From: HyVt-477 sp965224605
GTDB lineage: Bacteria; Pseudomonadota; Gammaproteobacteria; Thiotrichales; Thiotrichaceae
Direction of reading: 5' to 3'
Assembly (NCBI GenBank): GCA_965224605.1
Contig: CBDCZP010000008.1
Coordinates: 434,001 to 498,000, forward strand
Length of the DNA stretch: 64,000 nt
The notes beneath the pieces are model-generated. The model was given only the letters and a program-made list of their open reading frames with translations, did not search any database and was not told the origin of the DNA. The position numbers and the translations under genes are program-made. Shown here piece after piece: positions 27,915-37,747 of this stretch. Positions within the stretch are counted from its first letter, which is position 1. Each line of letters opens with the position of its first letter.

Positions 27915-28295
27915 ATGCATGAAGTAAAAATCAACATCCAGGATGCCCTGAAAGGGGATACCTTTAAACAGAACATGGGCGATGGAGGAAGTTGTTCAGA
28001 ATCTGAACCTTTCGCATTACAGGTGATTGATGACAGCATGGAACCCGAGTTCAAAGAAGGCTGTATCATCATTATTGATCCTACTGGTGTGGTAAGGCAC
28101 GACTCCTACGTCTTTGCCAAAGACTTGGGCGATGAATATATCTTTCGTCAGGTTAAAATCAAAGAGGGTCAACACACTCTTGCGCCACTCAATGACCAAT
28201 ACGAATCTTTCGATATTCCGAGTTTAGATTATATAGAAGGTATCATTACTCAACGCGCAGGGAAAAGGCGTACTTATCACAAGTTTTATGATTAA
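27915..28295 (+). CDS. S24/LexA-type peptidase domain protein without HTH
   Basis: About 126 residues forming only the C-terminal self-cleavage domain of LexA/UmuD-like proteins. The serine is in DDSMEPEFKEG (Ser41) and the lysine in HDSYVFAKD (Lys69), so both catalytic residues are present. There is no DNA-binding domain, and no Ala-Gly cleavage site is evident in the 30-residue leader. An upstream in-frame ATG at 27858 would overlap cysG. Starting one base after the cysG stop, it is almost surely in that operon. It may be a partner or antagonist of another S24 protein; this is inference. Confidence 0.8.
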   Translation: MHEVKINIQDALKGDTFKQNMGDGGSCSESEPFALQVIDDSMEPEFKEGCIIIIDPTGVVRHDSYVFAKDLGDEYIFRQVKIKEGQHTLAPLNDQYESFDIPSLDYIEGIITQRAGKRRTYHKFYD

Positions 28296-28463
28296 CCTCA
28301 CACCCATTTATCATCTGCATTATGTCTTTAGAGTCTGTTTGTATAAGATACGGCTAAGGGCATACTCAGAATAGAAACAAACAGATAAATCTAAACTCTT
28401 CTGTATAAAACTAGCAACGAATTGAGTGTGTTGAAACAACTATAATTATAAAAAACAACACTT

Positions 28464-31400
28464 ATGGTAATCGATTATTTCAAGGCACAATTCCGCAAGG
28501 AACAAGTCGATGCATTGTATGGAGGAACCACCTCTTCTGTTATCGCTTCACTATTATTTGCTACTGTTATCAATTTCACGATTACTCCTGAACTCAATGG
28601 CATTGAGCATACTTTCTTTTGGATATTTCTTATCTACGGTATTGCGATACTTCGTGGCGTCGATGCCTTTATATATTTCAAGACCGACAAGACAAACAGC
28701 AACACTTCGTTATTTTTTATCCGTTTTACGATTAGCGCGATACTTGGTGGGGCGGGATGGGGATTAATGCTGTGGAACTTTTTCCCAGCCAGTCCACAAG
28801 AAAACCAGATTTATCTTATTCTTTTTTCCATGGGTATTGTCGCCTTTGCGACAACAAGCCTGTCTTATCATTTAGGTATTGCCCTTATTTTTATAACGGC
28901 GCTGATAATACCCATTGAGGTGCATTTATTACTCGATGACTCACATTTTTATACAGTTCTTTCGTTTCTGTTTCCTATCTTCTTTCTCTCACAAATCAAC
29001 GGCGCTCGACGTATCAATAAAAAATATCTGGATAATATCCGCATACAAATTGAATACAAAGAGAAAGAAAAAGAATACAAAAATTTAAAATATGCGATTG
29101 ATCAGCATAATATTGTCAGCATCACCGATACCCGTGGGGATATACTCTACGCTAACGAAAAAATGCGGGAAATAACCCAGCTCTCACAAGAAGAATTAAT
29201 GGGTGCCAACCATCGCGTTTTAAAATCTGCGGAACATTCACCCAAGTTCTGGAAATATATGTACCGCACCATTGCAAAAGGCAATGTATGGAAATCTGAA
29301 GTACAAAATATTAATAAAGCGGGTATGACTTATTGGGTAGATTCTACTGTTGTCCCGTTTATGGATGCAAAAGGAAAGCCCTATGAATATATATCCATTC
29401 GAACGGATATAACAAAGCTAAAAGAACTTGAACAACAAAGTATTCATGAGAAAGATAATGCACTAGTCAGAGCGAAAGTAGCGCAAATTTTACAAGGGCA
29501 GAACCCCCTAAAAGAACGCATTACAAAATCGTTGGAAGTGTTATCTGAAGATTTGGAATTAAACCTGCAAGACAAACTTGGCATATTCCTTTCCCATAAG
29601 AACAAAAACAGATTAAAGCTTTATGTCACTCAAGGCGATTTTGATGCAACGCCAGCAGAAGGGAACAAATGTAAAACACACCTGCATTCCCTATGTGCGA
29701 GAGCTATCTATTCAGGCAAGCTGGTTATATCTGATCATTGTTTTGACAACTCGAATAAAGATCATGCCTGCGATGTAGCATCTCATGGCCACTATATTGT
29801 TCCGCTACTGCATCACACCAAAGTACTGGGCGTTTTGTTTGTCTATACAACACCTGTACCTAACCGGCAGCAGGCAAGATTAGATACTTTACGATTTATC
29901 GGTAGCCTGTTTGGTCTGGCGATTGCCAATGAAACCATAAAACTGAATCTACATCAGGCGAGAAAACACGCCCTGGAAATGGCGCAAACTAAGTCTGATT
30001 TTCTAGCCAATATGAGCCATGAAATTCGTACCCCCATGAATGGGGTTTTGGGTATGCTAGATTTGCTATCCGACGTAGAACTTGACGCGCAAAGTAAAGG
30101 TTATGTGGAAACAGCACAAGGGTCAGCAGGCATGTTGCTCAATGTGATCAACGACATTCTTGATATTTCAAAAATCGAATCGGGAAAATTGCATATAGAA
30201 CGTATTAACTTTGATCTCCGAAAGGCCACTGAAGACACCACCGAATTACTTTCCAAACTGGCGCATGAAAAAGAGATTGAACTACTGACTTTTATCCCTC
30301 CAGATACAAAAACCTTCGTAGAAGGCGATATGCTTCGTATTCAACAGGTTATTAATAACTTGGTTAGCAATGCTATTAAGTTTACTCATCAGGGTGAAGT
30401 ATCCATCAACATATCAACCGTTGAAGAATCCCATCATGCAGTCAAGTTACGTTTTGAAATCAAGGATACAGGTATTGGTATTGCAGAGAAAAAACAGACC
30501 GCACTCTTTCAGGCATTTACACAAGCAGACACTTCTACCAGTCGAAAGTATGGCGGGACGGGGCTTGGACTAGCCATTTCTAAAAAACTGATTGAAATGA
30601 TGCAAGGTGAAATAGGTCTGATCAGCAAAGCAGGAAAAGGCTCTACCTTTTGGTTTGAACTACCTTTTAAGGTAATTCCCAAAACAGCCGTCACCTACAA
30701 TAGTTTGGATAAACTCCGTATCCTCACCATTGATGACAACAAAACCAATCTGATGATTCTAAATAGTTACGCGGAAAGCTGGGGTGTAACAAGCGTAGGG
30801 ACGAATACCGCAGAAGCAGGAATTGCATCACTCATCAATGCAAAGAAGCAAGAACAACCCTTTGATGTGTTGTTATTAGATATGCAAATGCCTGAGGTAA
30901 CAGGGCAAGAAATAGCAACCGAAATCAGAAATAATCCAGCATTAAAAGATCTCAAAATCATTCTCCTTAGCTCAATGGGGTTAGATAGAGATATGAATGC
31001 TGATGGACTTTACGACCTGATGTTGAATAAACCTATCAGGCAGTCTCAACTTTATGACGCCATCGCTACTGTTCAAAATAAAAATTTGTTGCTGGATAAC
31101 AATACTCACAACAACAGCTACTCTACTGAAATATACAACATCAAAGAACACCCGCTAAAAGGCAAGATTTTGTTTGTCGATGACAGCAAGGTAAATCAGT
31201 ACGTCGGTAAAGAATTCCTGAGCAAGCTTGAGCTAGACTTTGATATTGTTAAAAATGGATTGGAAGCGGTCAATGCCAGAAAAGAAAACCACTATGATCT
31301 CATCCTGATGGATTGCCAAATGCCGGTTATGGATGGCTATGAAGCCACTCGTGAAATACGACATTATGAAAAAGAAACCCGTAAAGACAATGTCAACGTC

Positions 31401-32102
31401 ATAGCACTCACTGCAAATGCCATGCAAGGGGATCGAGAAAAGTGTATTGATGCCGGCATGGATGATTATCTAACAAAACCTTACACCATTGAAACACTGC
31501 ATAAAGCACTATCTTTATGGTTGCCACAGCCTTTATGGCTACCAGAACAAGAAGACACACAACCCGCAGAAACCCAGAGTGCACCAGATTCTAAGAATAA
31601 CGGTACATTATATAACGAGCCATTGCATAATAACGAGCCATTGCTTACCAATAATATAGAAAAGGAAACTAACAAAGAAAAGCTTGGCAAGCTTGAGGGG
31701 GAAATACTATTTGTCGATGACAGCAAGGTGAATCAATATGTCGGCAAAGAAATACTAACAAAACTTGGCTTAGATTTTGAAGTGGTGGTCAATGGTCTGG
31801 AAGCGGTCAATGCCAGAAAAAAAGGCACCTTTGACTTAATCCTGATGGACTGTCAAATGCCTATCATGGACGGTTATACTGCCACACTTGAAATAAGGCA
31901 GTACGAAAAAAATCAGCATCAGAATAGAATCACAATCGTTGCCCTAACCGCTAACGCCATGCCTGGTGATCGGGAAAAGTGCCTTAATGCTGGCATGGAT
32001 GACTATCTTGCCAAACCCTATACAGCCCAAGATTTGTACAACACCTTGGCTCCCTGGATAAAAAAGCAAGAGAAAGTAGTTGATGATACGGTGGGTGTAT
32101 AA
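28464..32102 (+). CDS. membrane hybrid histidine kinase with three receiver domains
   Basis: Order: about six membrane helices (20-175), PAS with PAC (about 205-325), GAF-like (about 345-500), HisKA with His519 in ANMSHEIRTPMNG, HATPase (about 615-745), then three receivers. Their phospho-acceptors are Asp806 (LLLDMQMP), Asp950 (LMDCQMPVMDG) and Asp1129 (LMDCQMPIMDG). Receivers 2 and 3 are nearly identical (both FVDDSKVNQYVGKE), so one arose by tandem duplication; receiver 1 is divergent. There is no HPt domain, so a separate phosphotransfer protein is needed. The signal is unknown. It precedes the metal-efflux genes on the same strand, but a regulatory link is only inferred. Confidence 0.92.
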   Translation: MVIDYFKAQFRKEQVDALYGGTTSSVIASLLFATVINFTITPELNGIEHTFFWIFLIYGIAILRGVDAFIYFKTDKTNSNTSLFFIRFTISAILGGAGWGLMLWNFFPASPQENQIYLILFSMGIVAFATTSLSYHLGIALIFITALIIPIEVHLLLDDSHFYTVLSFLFPIFFLSQINGARRINKKYLDNIRIQIEYKEKEKEYKNLKYAIDQHNIVSITDTRGDILYANEKMREITQLSQEELMGANHRVLKSAEHSPKFWKYMYRTIAKGNVWKSEVQNINKAGMTYWVDSTVVPFMDAKGKPYEYISIRTDITKLKELEQQSIHEKDNALVRAKVAQILQGQNPLKERITKSLEVLSEDLELNLQDKLGIFLSHKNKNRLKLYVTQGDFDATPAEGNKCKTHLHSLCARAIYSGKLVISDHCFDNSNKDHACDVASHGHYIVPLLHHTKVLGVLFVYTTPVPNRQQARLDTLRFIGSLFGLAIANETIKLNLHQARKHALEMAQTKSDFLANMSHEIRTPMNGVLGMLDLLSDVELDAQSKGYVETAQGSAGMLLNVINDILDISKIESGKLHIERINFDLRKATEDTTELLSKLAHEKEIELLTFIPPDTKTFVEGDMLRIQQVINNLVSNAIKFTHQGEVSINISTVEESHHAVKLRFEIKDTGIGIAEKKQTALFQAFTQADTSTSRKYGGTGLGLAISKKLIEMMQGEIGLISKAGKGSTFWFELPFKVIPKTAVTYNSLDKLRILTIDDNKTNLMILNSYAESWGVTSVGTNTAEAGIASLINAKKQEQPFDVLLLDMQMPEVTGQEIATEIRNNPALKDLKIILLSSMGLDRDMNADGLYDLMLNKPIRQSQLYDAIATVQNKNLLLDNNTHNNSYSTEIYNIKEHPLKGKILFVDDSKVNQYVGKEFLSKLELDFDIVKNGLEAVNARKENHYDLILMDCQMPVMDGYEATREIRHYEKETRKDNVNVIALTANAMQGDREKCIDAGMDDYLTKPYTIETLHKALSLWLPQPLWLPEQEDTQPAETQSAPDSKNNGTLYNEPLHNNEPLLTNNIEKETNKEKLGKLEGEILFVDDSKVNQYVGKEILTKLGLDFEVVVNGLEAVNARKKGTFDLILMDCQMPIMDGYTATLEIRQYEKNQHQNRITIVALTANAMPGDREKCLNAGMDDYLAKPYTAQDLYNTLAPWIKKQEKVVDDTVGV

Positions 32103-32151
32103 GACTTGAACGCAACTCATCTTTATTGTACTTTCATACGTAGAGCTAATT

Positions 32152-32535
32152 ATGATGCGACTTTTACTTACATGGATGATGATGATTTTTATGACACTAG
32201 GGCCTGTGTCATCATTAGTTGCGCAAATTAATCAAGCAAATAGCAGTCAACAAGCTTCCGCACAGCTTTTAAAGCAACAAGCTCAGCAAGTAACAAAAGT
32301 AGTGGTAACAGAAGTCGCAGAAGAGAATACAACTCAACATAGCTGTTGTCAGGATGACTGTAAATGTTCGTTCCAAAATGAATGTGATATACAGCAGCTG
32401 TCTTTTTTTGCTATTCCCCAGCACGCCTATATCCCATCAAGAATTGTAAAATCTCTTTCAGCCTCCTCTTATTTGGCTGACAAAATCATCACCGCTGTTA
32501 ATACTATCTATCGACCACCGATCATATTTCTGTAA
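32152..32535 (+). CDS. small exported Cys-rich protein of the metal-efflux cluster
   Basis: A 127-residue protein with a signal peptide (MMRLLLTWMMMIFMTLGPVSSLVA) and a Cys/His-rich segment HSCCQDDCKCSFQNEC in the middle. A Gln-rich helix precedes it. Small proteins of this kind often open copper-resistance operons, and the Cys cluster could bind Cu(I)/Ag(I) in the periplasm. It is not CusF-like and I cannot name the family. It lies 94 bases upstream of the RND adaptor. Confidence 0.7.
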   Translation: MMRLLLTWMMMIFMTLGPVSSLVAQINQANSSQQASAQLLKQQAQQVTKVVVTEVAEENTTQHSCCQDDCKCSFQNECDIQQLSFFAIPQHAYIPSRIVKSLSASSYLADKIITAVNTIYRPPIIFL

Positions 32536-32592
32536 TATCTATAATTATTTGTAGCTTCTTATTTAGAACCCTCTACATAAAGAATAAACAGA

Positions 32593-32615
32593 TTGCTCCT
32601 CTTCATACGGAGCAA
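32593..32615 (+). promoter_or_regulatory. inverted repeat before the RND adaptor
   Basis: TTGCTCC and GGAGCAA form a 7-bp inverted repeat with a 9-base spacer, ending 14 bases before the adaptor ATG. In the mRNA the hairpin lies just upstream of the ribosome site and could tune translation; as DNA it could be an operator. Confidence 0.3.
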
Positions 32616-32629
32616 AACAGAGATGCAAA

Positions 32630-34177
32630 ATGAAATCACAAAAATGGACAATCAGTCTACTTGGACTAGTCATAGCTGCTGTCATGGTTGCTGCCGTACT
32701 CGGCTGGTTCTTTCTCCCTCAATTATTTAAAACATCCTCTCAGGATGAAACATTGATTGAGCATGCCCGCAAGCATTCAGACCCCAATTATATTTGCCCG
32801 ATGCACCCACAGATTGTTAAGGGAAAACCCGGAAACTGTCCTATTTGTGGCATGGATTTAGTCAAAAAAGAGCCTATTCAGCAAAAGCCAAAGAACAAAG
32901 TCAAACAAGACACCTTAATTGAACATACCCGCAAACACTCTGATCCGAACTATGTCTGCCCGATGCACCCACAAATTGTTAAGGGGAAACCAGGAAACTG
33001 TCCTATTTGTGGCATGGATTTGGTTAAGAAAGAACCGATGGTAATGGCCTCCAGAGAAAAGAAAATCAAATACTGGGTAGCTCCAATGGATGCCAAGTAT
33101 CGCCGTGATAAACCCGGAAAATCTCCCATGGGCATGGATTTAGTACCCGTATATGAAGAAGGCATGATGAGTGACGATGGCATGGATGGTGATCTTCCTA
33201 CCATCACCATAAAATCTAATACCGCGCAGAAAATGGGTATTCGCACTGAAACGGTAATAAATAAAGAACTGTCTCGCACTATTCGCACCATTGGCTCTAT
33301 CGGCTATAACGAAGACACTCTTCATCATGTCCATGCTCGCACCAATGGCTGGGTTGAAAAAGTGCATATAAAAGCCGAAGGTGATAGCGTCACACAAGGT
33401 GATGCTTTAGTCGATTTTTACTCACCAGATATCGTTGCGGCACAAAAAGACCTAATCATTGCTAAGCAATCAGGCAAGTTATTTTCTCAAAAAGGGTCCA
33501 AATCACTGGCGGAATCGGCAAAACAAAAATTACGCTTACTGGCGGTTCCTGAAAGTGTCATTGAGCGTGTTCTATCCAGCGGAAAATCACAAGACAAGGT
33601 TCCTGTGCTGGCGCCACGCAGTGGTGTCATTATCAAGATGGGGATTCGTGACGGCATGTACGTAACACCCAGCTTAGAGATGTATTCCATTGCTGACTTA
33701 TCCAGTATCTGGGTGCAAGTCGATGTGTTTGAACATCAGTTAAACTGGGTAAAAGTGGGCAATAAAGCAGAAATAACCGTGCAAGGTTTACCGGGAGACC
33801 AATGGACAGGCACGGTTGACTATATTTATCCAGAACTTAACCCTGAAAATCGCACCTTGAAGGTTCGATTGAAATTCGAAACATCCGAGAAAAAACTCAA
33901 ACCCAATATGTTCGCCAATGTCACACTTTACTCTACGCCAAAGACGACCTTAAGTGTCCCCGCAGAAGCTATTATCTACTACGAAAACAGTCCACGCATC
34001 GTCAAGCTCGTTGGTGAATATGAATACCAGCCCGTGATGGTACAAATAGGCATGAAATCTGAAGGGCGGGTAGAAATTCTCGAAGGCTTAACGGAAGACG
34101 ATACGATTGTTGTCTCAGGTCAGTTTATGATTGATTCGGAAAGCAATCTGCAAGCCAGCTTTCGTCGAATGATGTAA
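32630..34177 (+). CDS. cusB: heavy-metal RND efflux periplasmic adaptor (CusB-like) with repeated metal-binding domains
   Basis: A membrane-fusion protein linking the inner-membrane pump to an outer-membrane channel. An N-terminal membrane anchor (about 8-30) is followed by two near-identical heavy-metal-binding domains with YxCPMHP and CPICGMDL. A third, degenerate copy keeps only VAPMD and SPMGMDL, having lost its cysteines. Then comes the adaptor core (barrel-sandwich, beta-barrel and membrane-proximal domains), ending EDDTIVVSGQFMIDSESNL. The first two repeats are about 164 bases apart and similar in DNA, a recent duplication. 515 residues against about 410 for CusB. It lies 15 bases before cusA. 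Confidence 0.92.
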   Translation: MKSQKWTISLLGLVIAAVMVAAVLGWFFLPQLFKTSSQDETLIEHARKHSDPNYICPMHPQIVKGKPGNCPICGMDLVKKEPIQQKPKNKVKQDTLIEHTRKHSDPNYVCPMHPQIVKGKPGNCPICGMDLVKKEPMVMASREKKIKYWVAPMDAKYRRDKPGKSPMGMDLVPVYEEGMMSDDGMDGDLPTITIKSNTAQKMGIRTETVINKELSRTIRTIGSIGYNEDTLHHVHARTNGWVEKVHIKAEGDSVTQGDALVDFYSPDIVAAQKDLIIAKQSGKLFSQKGSKSLAESAKQKLRLLAVPESVIERVLSSGKSQDKVPVLAPRSGVIIKMGIRDGMYVTPSLEMYSIADLSSIWVQVDVFEHQLNWVKVGNKAEITVQGLPGDQWTGTVDYIYPELNPENRTLKVRLKFETSEKKLKPNMFANVTLYSTPKTTLSVPAEAIIYYENSPRIVKLVGEYEYQPVMVQIGMKSEGRVEILEGLTEDDTIVVSGQFMIDSESNLQASFRRMM

Positions 34178-34192
34178 TCAGGGGAACAAATC

Positions 34193-37100
34193 ATGTTAGC
34201 CAATATCATTATCTGGTCAATCCAAAATCGCTTTCTGGTTATTTTGCTGTCCATTATCCTCACGGGATGGGGCATTATTTCTGTCAAGCAAACCCCTCTG
34301 GATGCGATTCCTGATCTATCGGACGTGCAAGTTATTATCAAAACCAGCTTTCCTGGGCAAGCTCCACAAGTCGTTGAAGATCAAATAACGTATCCGATTA
34401 CTACCACCATGCTTTCCGTACCCAAGGCCACCGCGGTTCGCGGTTATTCCTTTTTCGGAGACTCCTATGTCTATGTCATTTTTGAAGATGGCACCGATCT
34501 GTATTGGGCGCGAGCCAGAGTGCTGGAATATCTCAGCCAAGCTGCAAGCCAGTTACCGGACAAAGTAGAGCCACGACTTGGCCCTGATGCTACAGGTGTT
34601 GGCTGGGTATACGAATATGCACTGGTTGACCGCACCAACAAACACGACTTGTCTGAATTACGTTCCTTGCAAGACTGGTTCTTAAAATACGAATTACAAA
34701 CCGTTCCGGGTGTTTCAGAAGTCGCCACCATTGGTGGCATGGTGAAGCAGTATCAGGTGATTGCTGACCCCAATCATCTGCGTGCTTTTAATATTTCACT
34801 GAATCAAATAAAAACTGCTATTCAGCGTGCTAATCAAGAAACCGGTGGTTCGGTTATCGAGTTGGGTGAGGCTGAATACATGGTCAGCTCAAAAGGCTAT
34901 CTGAAAAATATTCAGGATATAGAAACCATCCCCATTAGCCTCAACAAAAAAACCGGCTCACCTATATTATTGCGTGATATTGCCAAAGTCAGAATTGGCC
35001 CACAAATGCGTCGCGGCATTGCTGAACTGGATGGTGAAGGTGAAGTCGTGGGTGGCATCATCGTCATGCGTTACGGTGAAAACGCGCTAGAAGTCATTAA
35101 AAAGACCAAGCAGAAACTGGAAGAGCTAAAAGCAGGCTTACCCGATGGTGTAGAAATTATCACTACTTATGACCGTTCAAAACTTATTAACAGTGCCGTC
35201 AAAAACCTGAGTGTAAAACTCTTTGAAGAATTTCTTGTTGTCGCTGCGGTTTGTTTGGTTTTCTTATTTCATTTACGTTCGGCACTAGTCGCCATTGTCA
35301 GCTTGCCATTAGGCATTCTGATGGCCTTTATCGTCATGCAACAACAAGGCATTAATGCCAACATTATGTCATTAGGAGGTATAGCCATTGCCATAGGTGC
35401 TATGGTTGATGCCGCCATTGTGATGATCGAAAACGCACATAAACATCTGGAACGCTGGCAGCACGAAAAAGGCGAAATGCCCAAGGGTAAAGACCACTGG
35501 CAAGTCATCACGAAAGCATCTGTTGAAGTAGGCCCTGCGTTATTTTTCTCATTGCTCATTATCACTTTGAGCTTTATTCCTATTTTCACACTGGAAGCTC
35601 AAGAAGGTCGGTTGTTCTCGCCTCTCGCCTTTACCAAGACCTATTCTATGGCAGCCGCAGCGGGGCTGGCGGTCACTCTAATACCCATCTTAATGGGCTT
35701 CTTCATCCGGGGAAAACTGCCCAAAGAAAGTAACAATCCTATTTCCACAGCATTAATTCGTGTCTATCAGCCCCTATTAACGCTGTGCTTAAAAAAGCCC
35801 TGGTTAACTATATTGCTGGCTTTTGTGTTGATGCTCTCGGCGTTAATTCCCATGCAACAACTCGGTTCGGAGTTTATGCCAGAGCTGGAAGAAGGCGATC
35901 TGCTCTATATGCCCACTACCTTGCCCGGTGTTTCTATCGGAAAAGCGCAAGAGTTATTAATGCAAACAGATAGCATCATAAAAAGTTTTCCCGAAGTTGA
36001 GCGTGTATTCGGAAAAATAGGCCGTGCTGAAACCGCCACCGACCCAGCACCATTGACCATGATCGAAACCACTATTTTGCTCAAACCCAAATCTGAATGG
36101 CGCGCTGGAATGACCTTGAAAAAGCTCATCAAACAATTGGATAAAGCCGTTAAATTCCCAGGACTTACCAATGCCTGGGTGCAACCGATAAAAACCCGAA
36201 TCGACATGTTAGCGACAGGCATCAAAACCCCTGTTGGCATAAAAGTCGCAGGGCCTGATCTCAAAGTTATTGAAGGTATCGGCAAAGACATCGAAGGGAT
36301 TTTAAATAAAGTTGAAGGCACATCCTCTGCCTTTTCCGAGCGCGTATCTGGCGGTAGGTATATCGAAATCACTCCCGATCGTGCTAAAGCTGCACGCTTT
36401 GGGCTAAATATCGCCGACATCCAGACCATCATTGGTTCAGCCGTAGGGGGTGTTAACATTACCCAAACAGTAGAAGGTCTGGAGCGCTATCCGGTTAATC
36501 TACGTTATCCTCGGCATACCCGTGATGATATTGATAAAATTATGGATCTGCCTTTAGTGACACCCTCAGGAGCACATATTCCTTTATCGCGCGTCGCAGA
36601 TATCAGAATCACCGAAGGCCCGCCAATGATTAAAACCGAAAATGCGCGTTTAAACGGCTGGACGTTCGTAGATATTGATCACCCTGATCTGGGCTCTTAT
36701 GTCGTTTCAGCACAGCAAGCACTCAAAGAAAAGCTTACCTTGCCACCGGGCTACTCCGTCACTTGGGCAGGTCAGTATGAATACCTATTACGTGTCAAAG
36801 AGAAATTAAAACTGGTTGTACCTGTTACATTGCTGATTATTTTAGTGCTACTTTATCTCACCTTCCGCGACATTACCGCCGCATTGATCGTTATGCTATC
36901 ACTGCCTTTTGCCCTCGTTGGAGGCTTTTGGTATCTATGGATACTCGGCTTTAATACATCCGTTGCCGTGACTGTTGGCTTTATTGCCTTGGCAGGTGTT
37001 GCCGCTGAATTTGGTGTCATTATGCTGATCTATCTGAACAACGCTGCTGATGAACACAAACAACAAGGAAAACTGGAAAGCGTTAGCGACTTAAAGGCTG

Positions 37101-37324
37101 CCATTATGGAAGGAGCCGTCATGCGAGTACGCCCCAAAGCCATGACCGTAGCGGTTATTATCGCTGGCCTTGTACCGATCATGTTAGGGAGCGGAACAGG
37201 CTCTGATGTGATGCAACGCATAGCAGCGCCAATGATTGGCGGCATGATTACCGCACCACTCTTGTCGCTATTCGTGATACCGGCGATTTATTTGATCTGG
37301 AAAAAACGTCATTATTCAGATTAA
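34193..37324 (+). CDS. cusA: Cu(I)/Ag(I)-type RND efflux pump CusA
   Basis: Proton-driven inner-membrane pump of the heavy-metal RND class, exporting copper or silver. At 1043 residues with twelve expected helices, the length is normal. Typical segments: LLSIILTGWGIISVKQTPLDAIPDLSDVQVII is the class opening, with FPGQAPQVVEDQITYP and GAMVDAAIVMIENAHKHLE in helix 4. Near the end are AGQYEY and the MRVRPKAMT segment. Copper/silver rather than zinc/cobalt is favoured by the methionine-rich sequence and the adaptor's CPMHP domains. A ribosome site AGGGG precedes it. No outer-membrane channel (cusC) or cusF is adjacent. Confidence 0.93.
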   Translation: MLANIIIWSIQNRFLVILLSIILTGWGIISVKQTPLDAIPDLSDVQVIIKTSFPGQAPQVVEDQITYPITTTMLSVPKATAVRGYSFFGDSYVYVIFEDGTDLYWARARVLEYLSQAASQLPDKVEPRLGPDATGVGWVYEYALVDRTNKHDLSELRSLQDWFLKYELQTVPGVSEVATIGGMVKQYQVIADPNHLRAFNISLNQIKTAIQRANQETGGSVIELGEAEYMVSSKGYLKNIQDIETIPISLNKKTGSPILLRDIAKVRIGPQMRRGIAELDGEGEVVGGIIVMRYGENALEVIKKTKQKLEELKAGLPDGVEIITTYDRSKLINSAVKNLSVKLFEEFLVVAAVCLVFLFHLRSALVAIVSLPLGILMAFIVMQQQGINANIMSLGGIAIAIGAMVDAAIVMIENAHKHLERWQHEKGEMPKGKDHWQVITKASVEVGPALFFSLLIITLSFIPIFTLEAQEGRLFSPLAFTKTYSMAAAAGLAVTLIPILMGFFIRGKLPKESNNPISTALIRVYQPLLTLCLKKPWLTILLAFVLMLSALIPMQQLGSEFMPELEEGDLLYMPTTLPGVSIGKAQELLMQTDSIIKSFPEVERVFGKIGRAETATDPAPLTMIETTILLKPKSEWRAGMTLKKLIKQLDKAVKFPGLTNAWVQPIKTRIDMLATGIKTPVGIKVAGPDLKVIEGIGKDIEGILNKVEGTSSAFSERVSGGRYIEITPDRAKAARFGLNIADIQTIIGSAVGGVNITQTVEGLERYPVNLRYPRHTRDDIDKIMDLPLVTPSGAHIPLSRVADIRITEGPPMIKTENARLNGWTFVDIDHPDLGSYVVSAQQALKEKLTLPPGYSVTWAGQYEYLLRVKEKLKLVVPVTLLIILVLLYLTFRDITAALIVMLSLPFALVGGFWYLWILGFNTSVAVTVGFIALAGVAAEFGVIMLIYLNNAADEHKQQGKLESVSDLKAAIMEGAVMRVRPKAMTVAVIIAGLVPIMLGSGTGSDVMQRIAAPMIGGMITAPLLSLFVIPAIYLIWKKRHYSD

Positions 37325-37381
37325 AATGAAAAATTACCACACTTGTTGGATTACGCTTCACTAATCTAATCGACTAATGTT

Positions 37382-37747
37382 ATGATCAAGTACTACCAAG
37401 AAGGAGTACTTGATGCTGTGGATATAATCGGTATAAAAGAGCTACAGACTAATCCTGGAAAATTAAGCAAGTCATTTGACAACAATGAATATCTGCTGAT
37501 CACTCGTAGAGGTAAACCATTTGGTATAGCGATGCCTTTTAGCAATGATTTAATGGAACAAGGACTACAACCCTGGATGGCACTTCGAGCCTTTCAAAGT
37601 GGTGATTTAAGTCTTGGTCAGTTGGCAATTAGTTTGGATAAAAACAAAGTGGAAACATTGGAAATGTTGGGACAGCTTAATATTCCTGTTGCAGATTATG
37701 ATTTACAAGAAGACCTTGCAGCAGTGGAAAAGTTACTTGCTTCATGA
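37382..37747 (+). CDS. antitoxin, Phd-like plus UPF0175-like
   Basis: A 121-residue protein whose N-terminal part resembles Phd/YefM antitoxins (IIGIKELQTNPGKLSKSFDNN, LLITRRGKPFGIAMP). Its C-terminal part resembles UPF0175 proteins (LRAFQSGDLSLGQLAISLD, LGQLNIPVADYDLQEDL). It probably binds its own promoter and neutralises the downstream PIN protein. The stop overlaps the toxin ATG by four bases. A strong AAGGAG lies inside the frame at 37400, so the real start may be the GTG at 37418 (VDIIGIKEL). Confidence 0.8.
   Translation: MIKYYQEGVLDAVDIIGIKELQTNPGKLSKSFDNNEYLLITRRGKPFGIAMPFSNDLMEQGLQPWMALRAFQSGDLSLGQLAISLDKNKVETLEMLGQLNIPVADYDLQEDLAAVEKLLAS

Noticed and set aside
35905..36459. 184-codon minus-strand ORF
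   Set aside because: It is antisense to cusA, which is intact over its full length.
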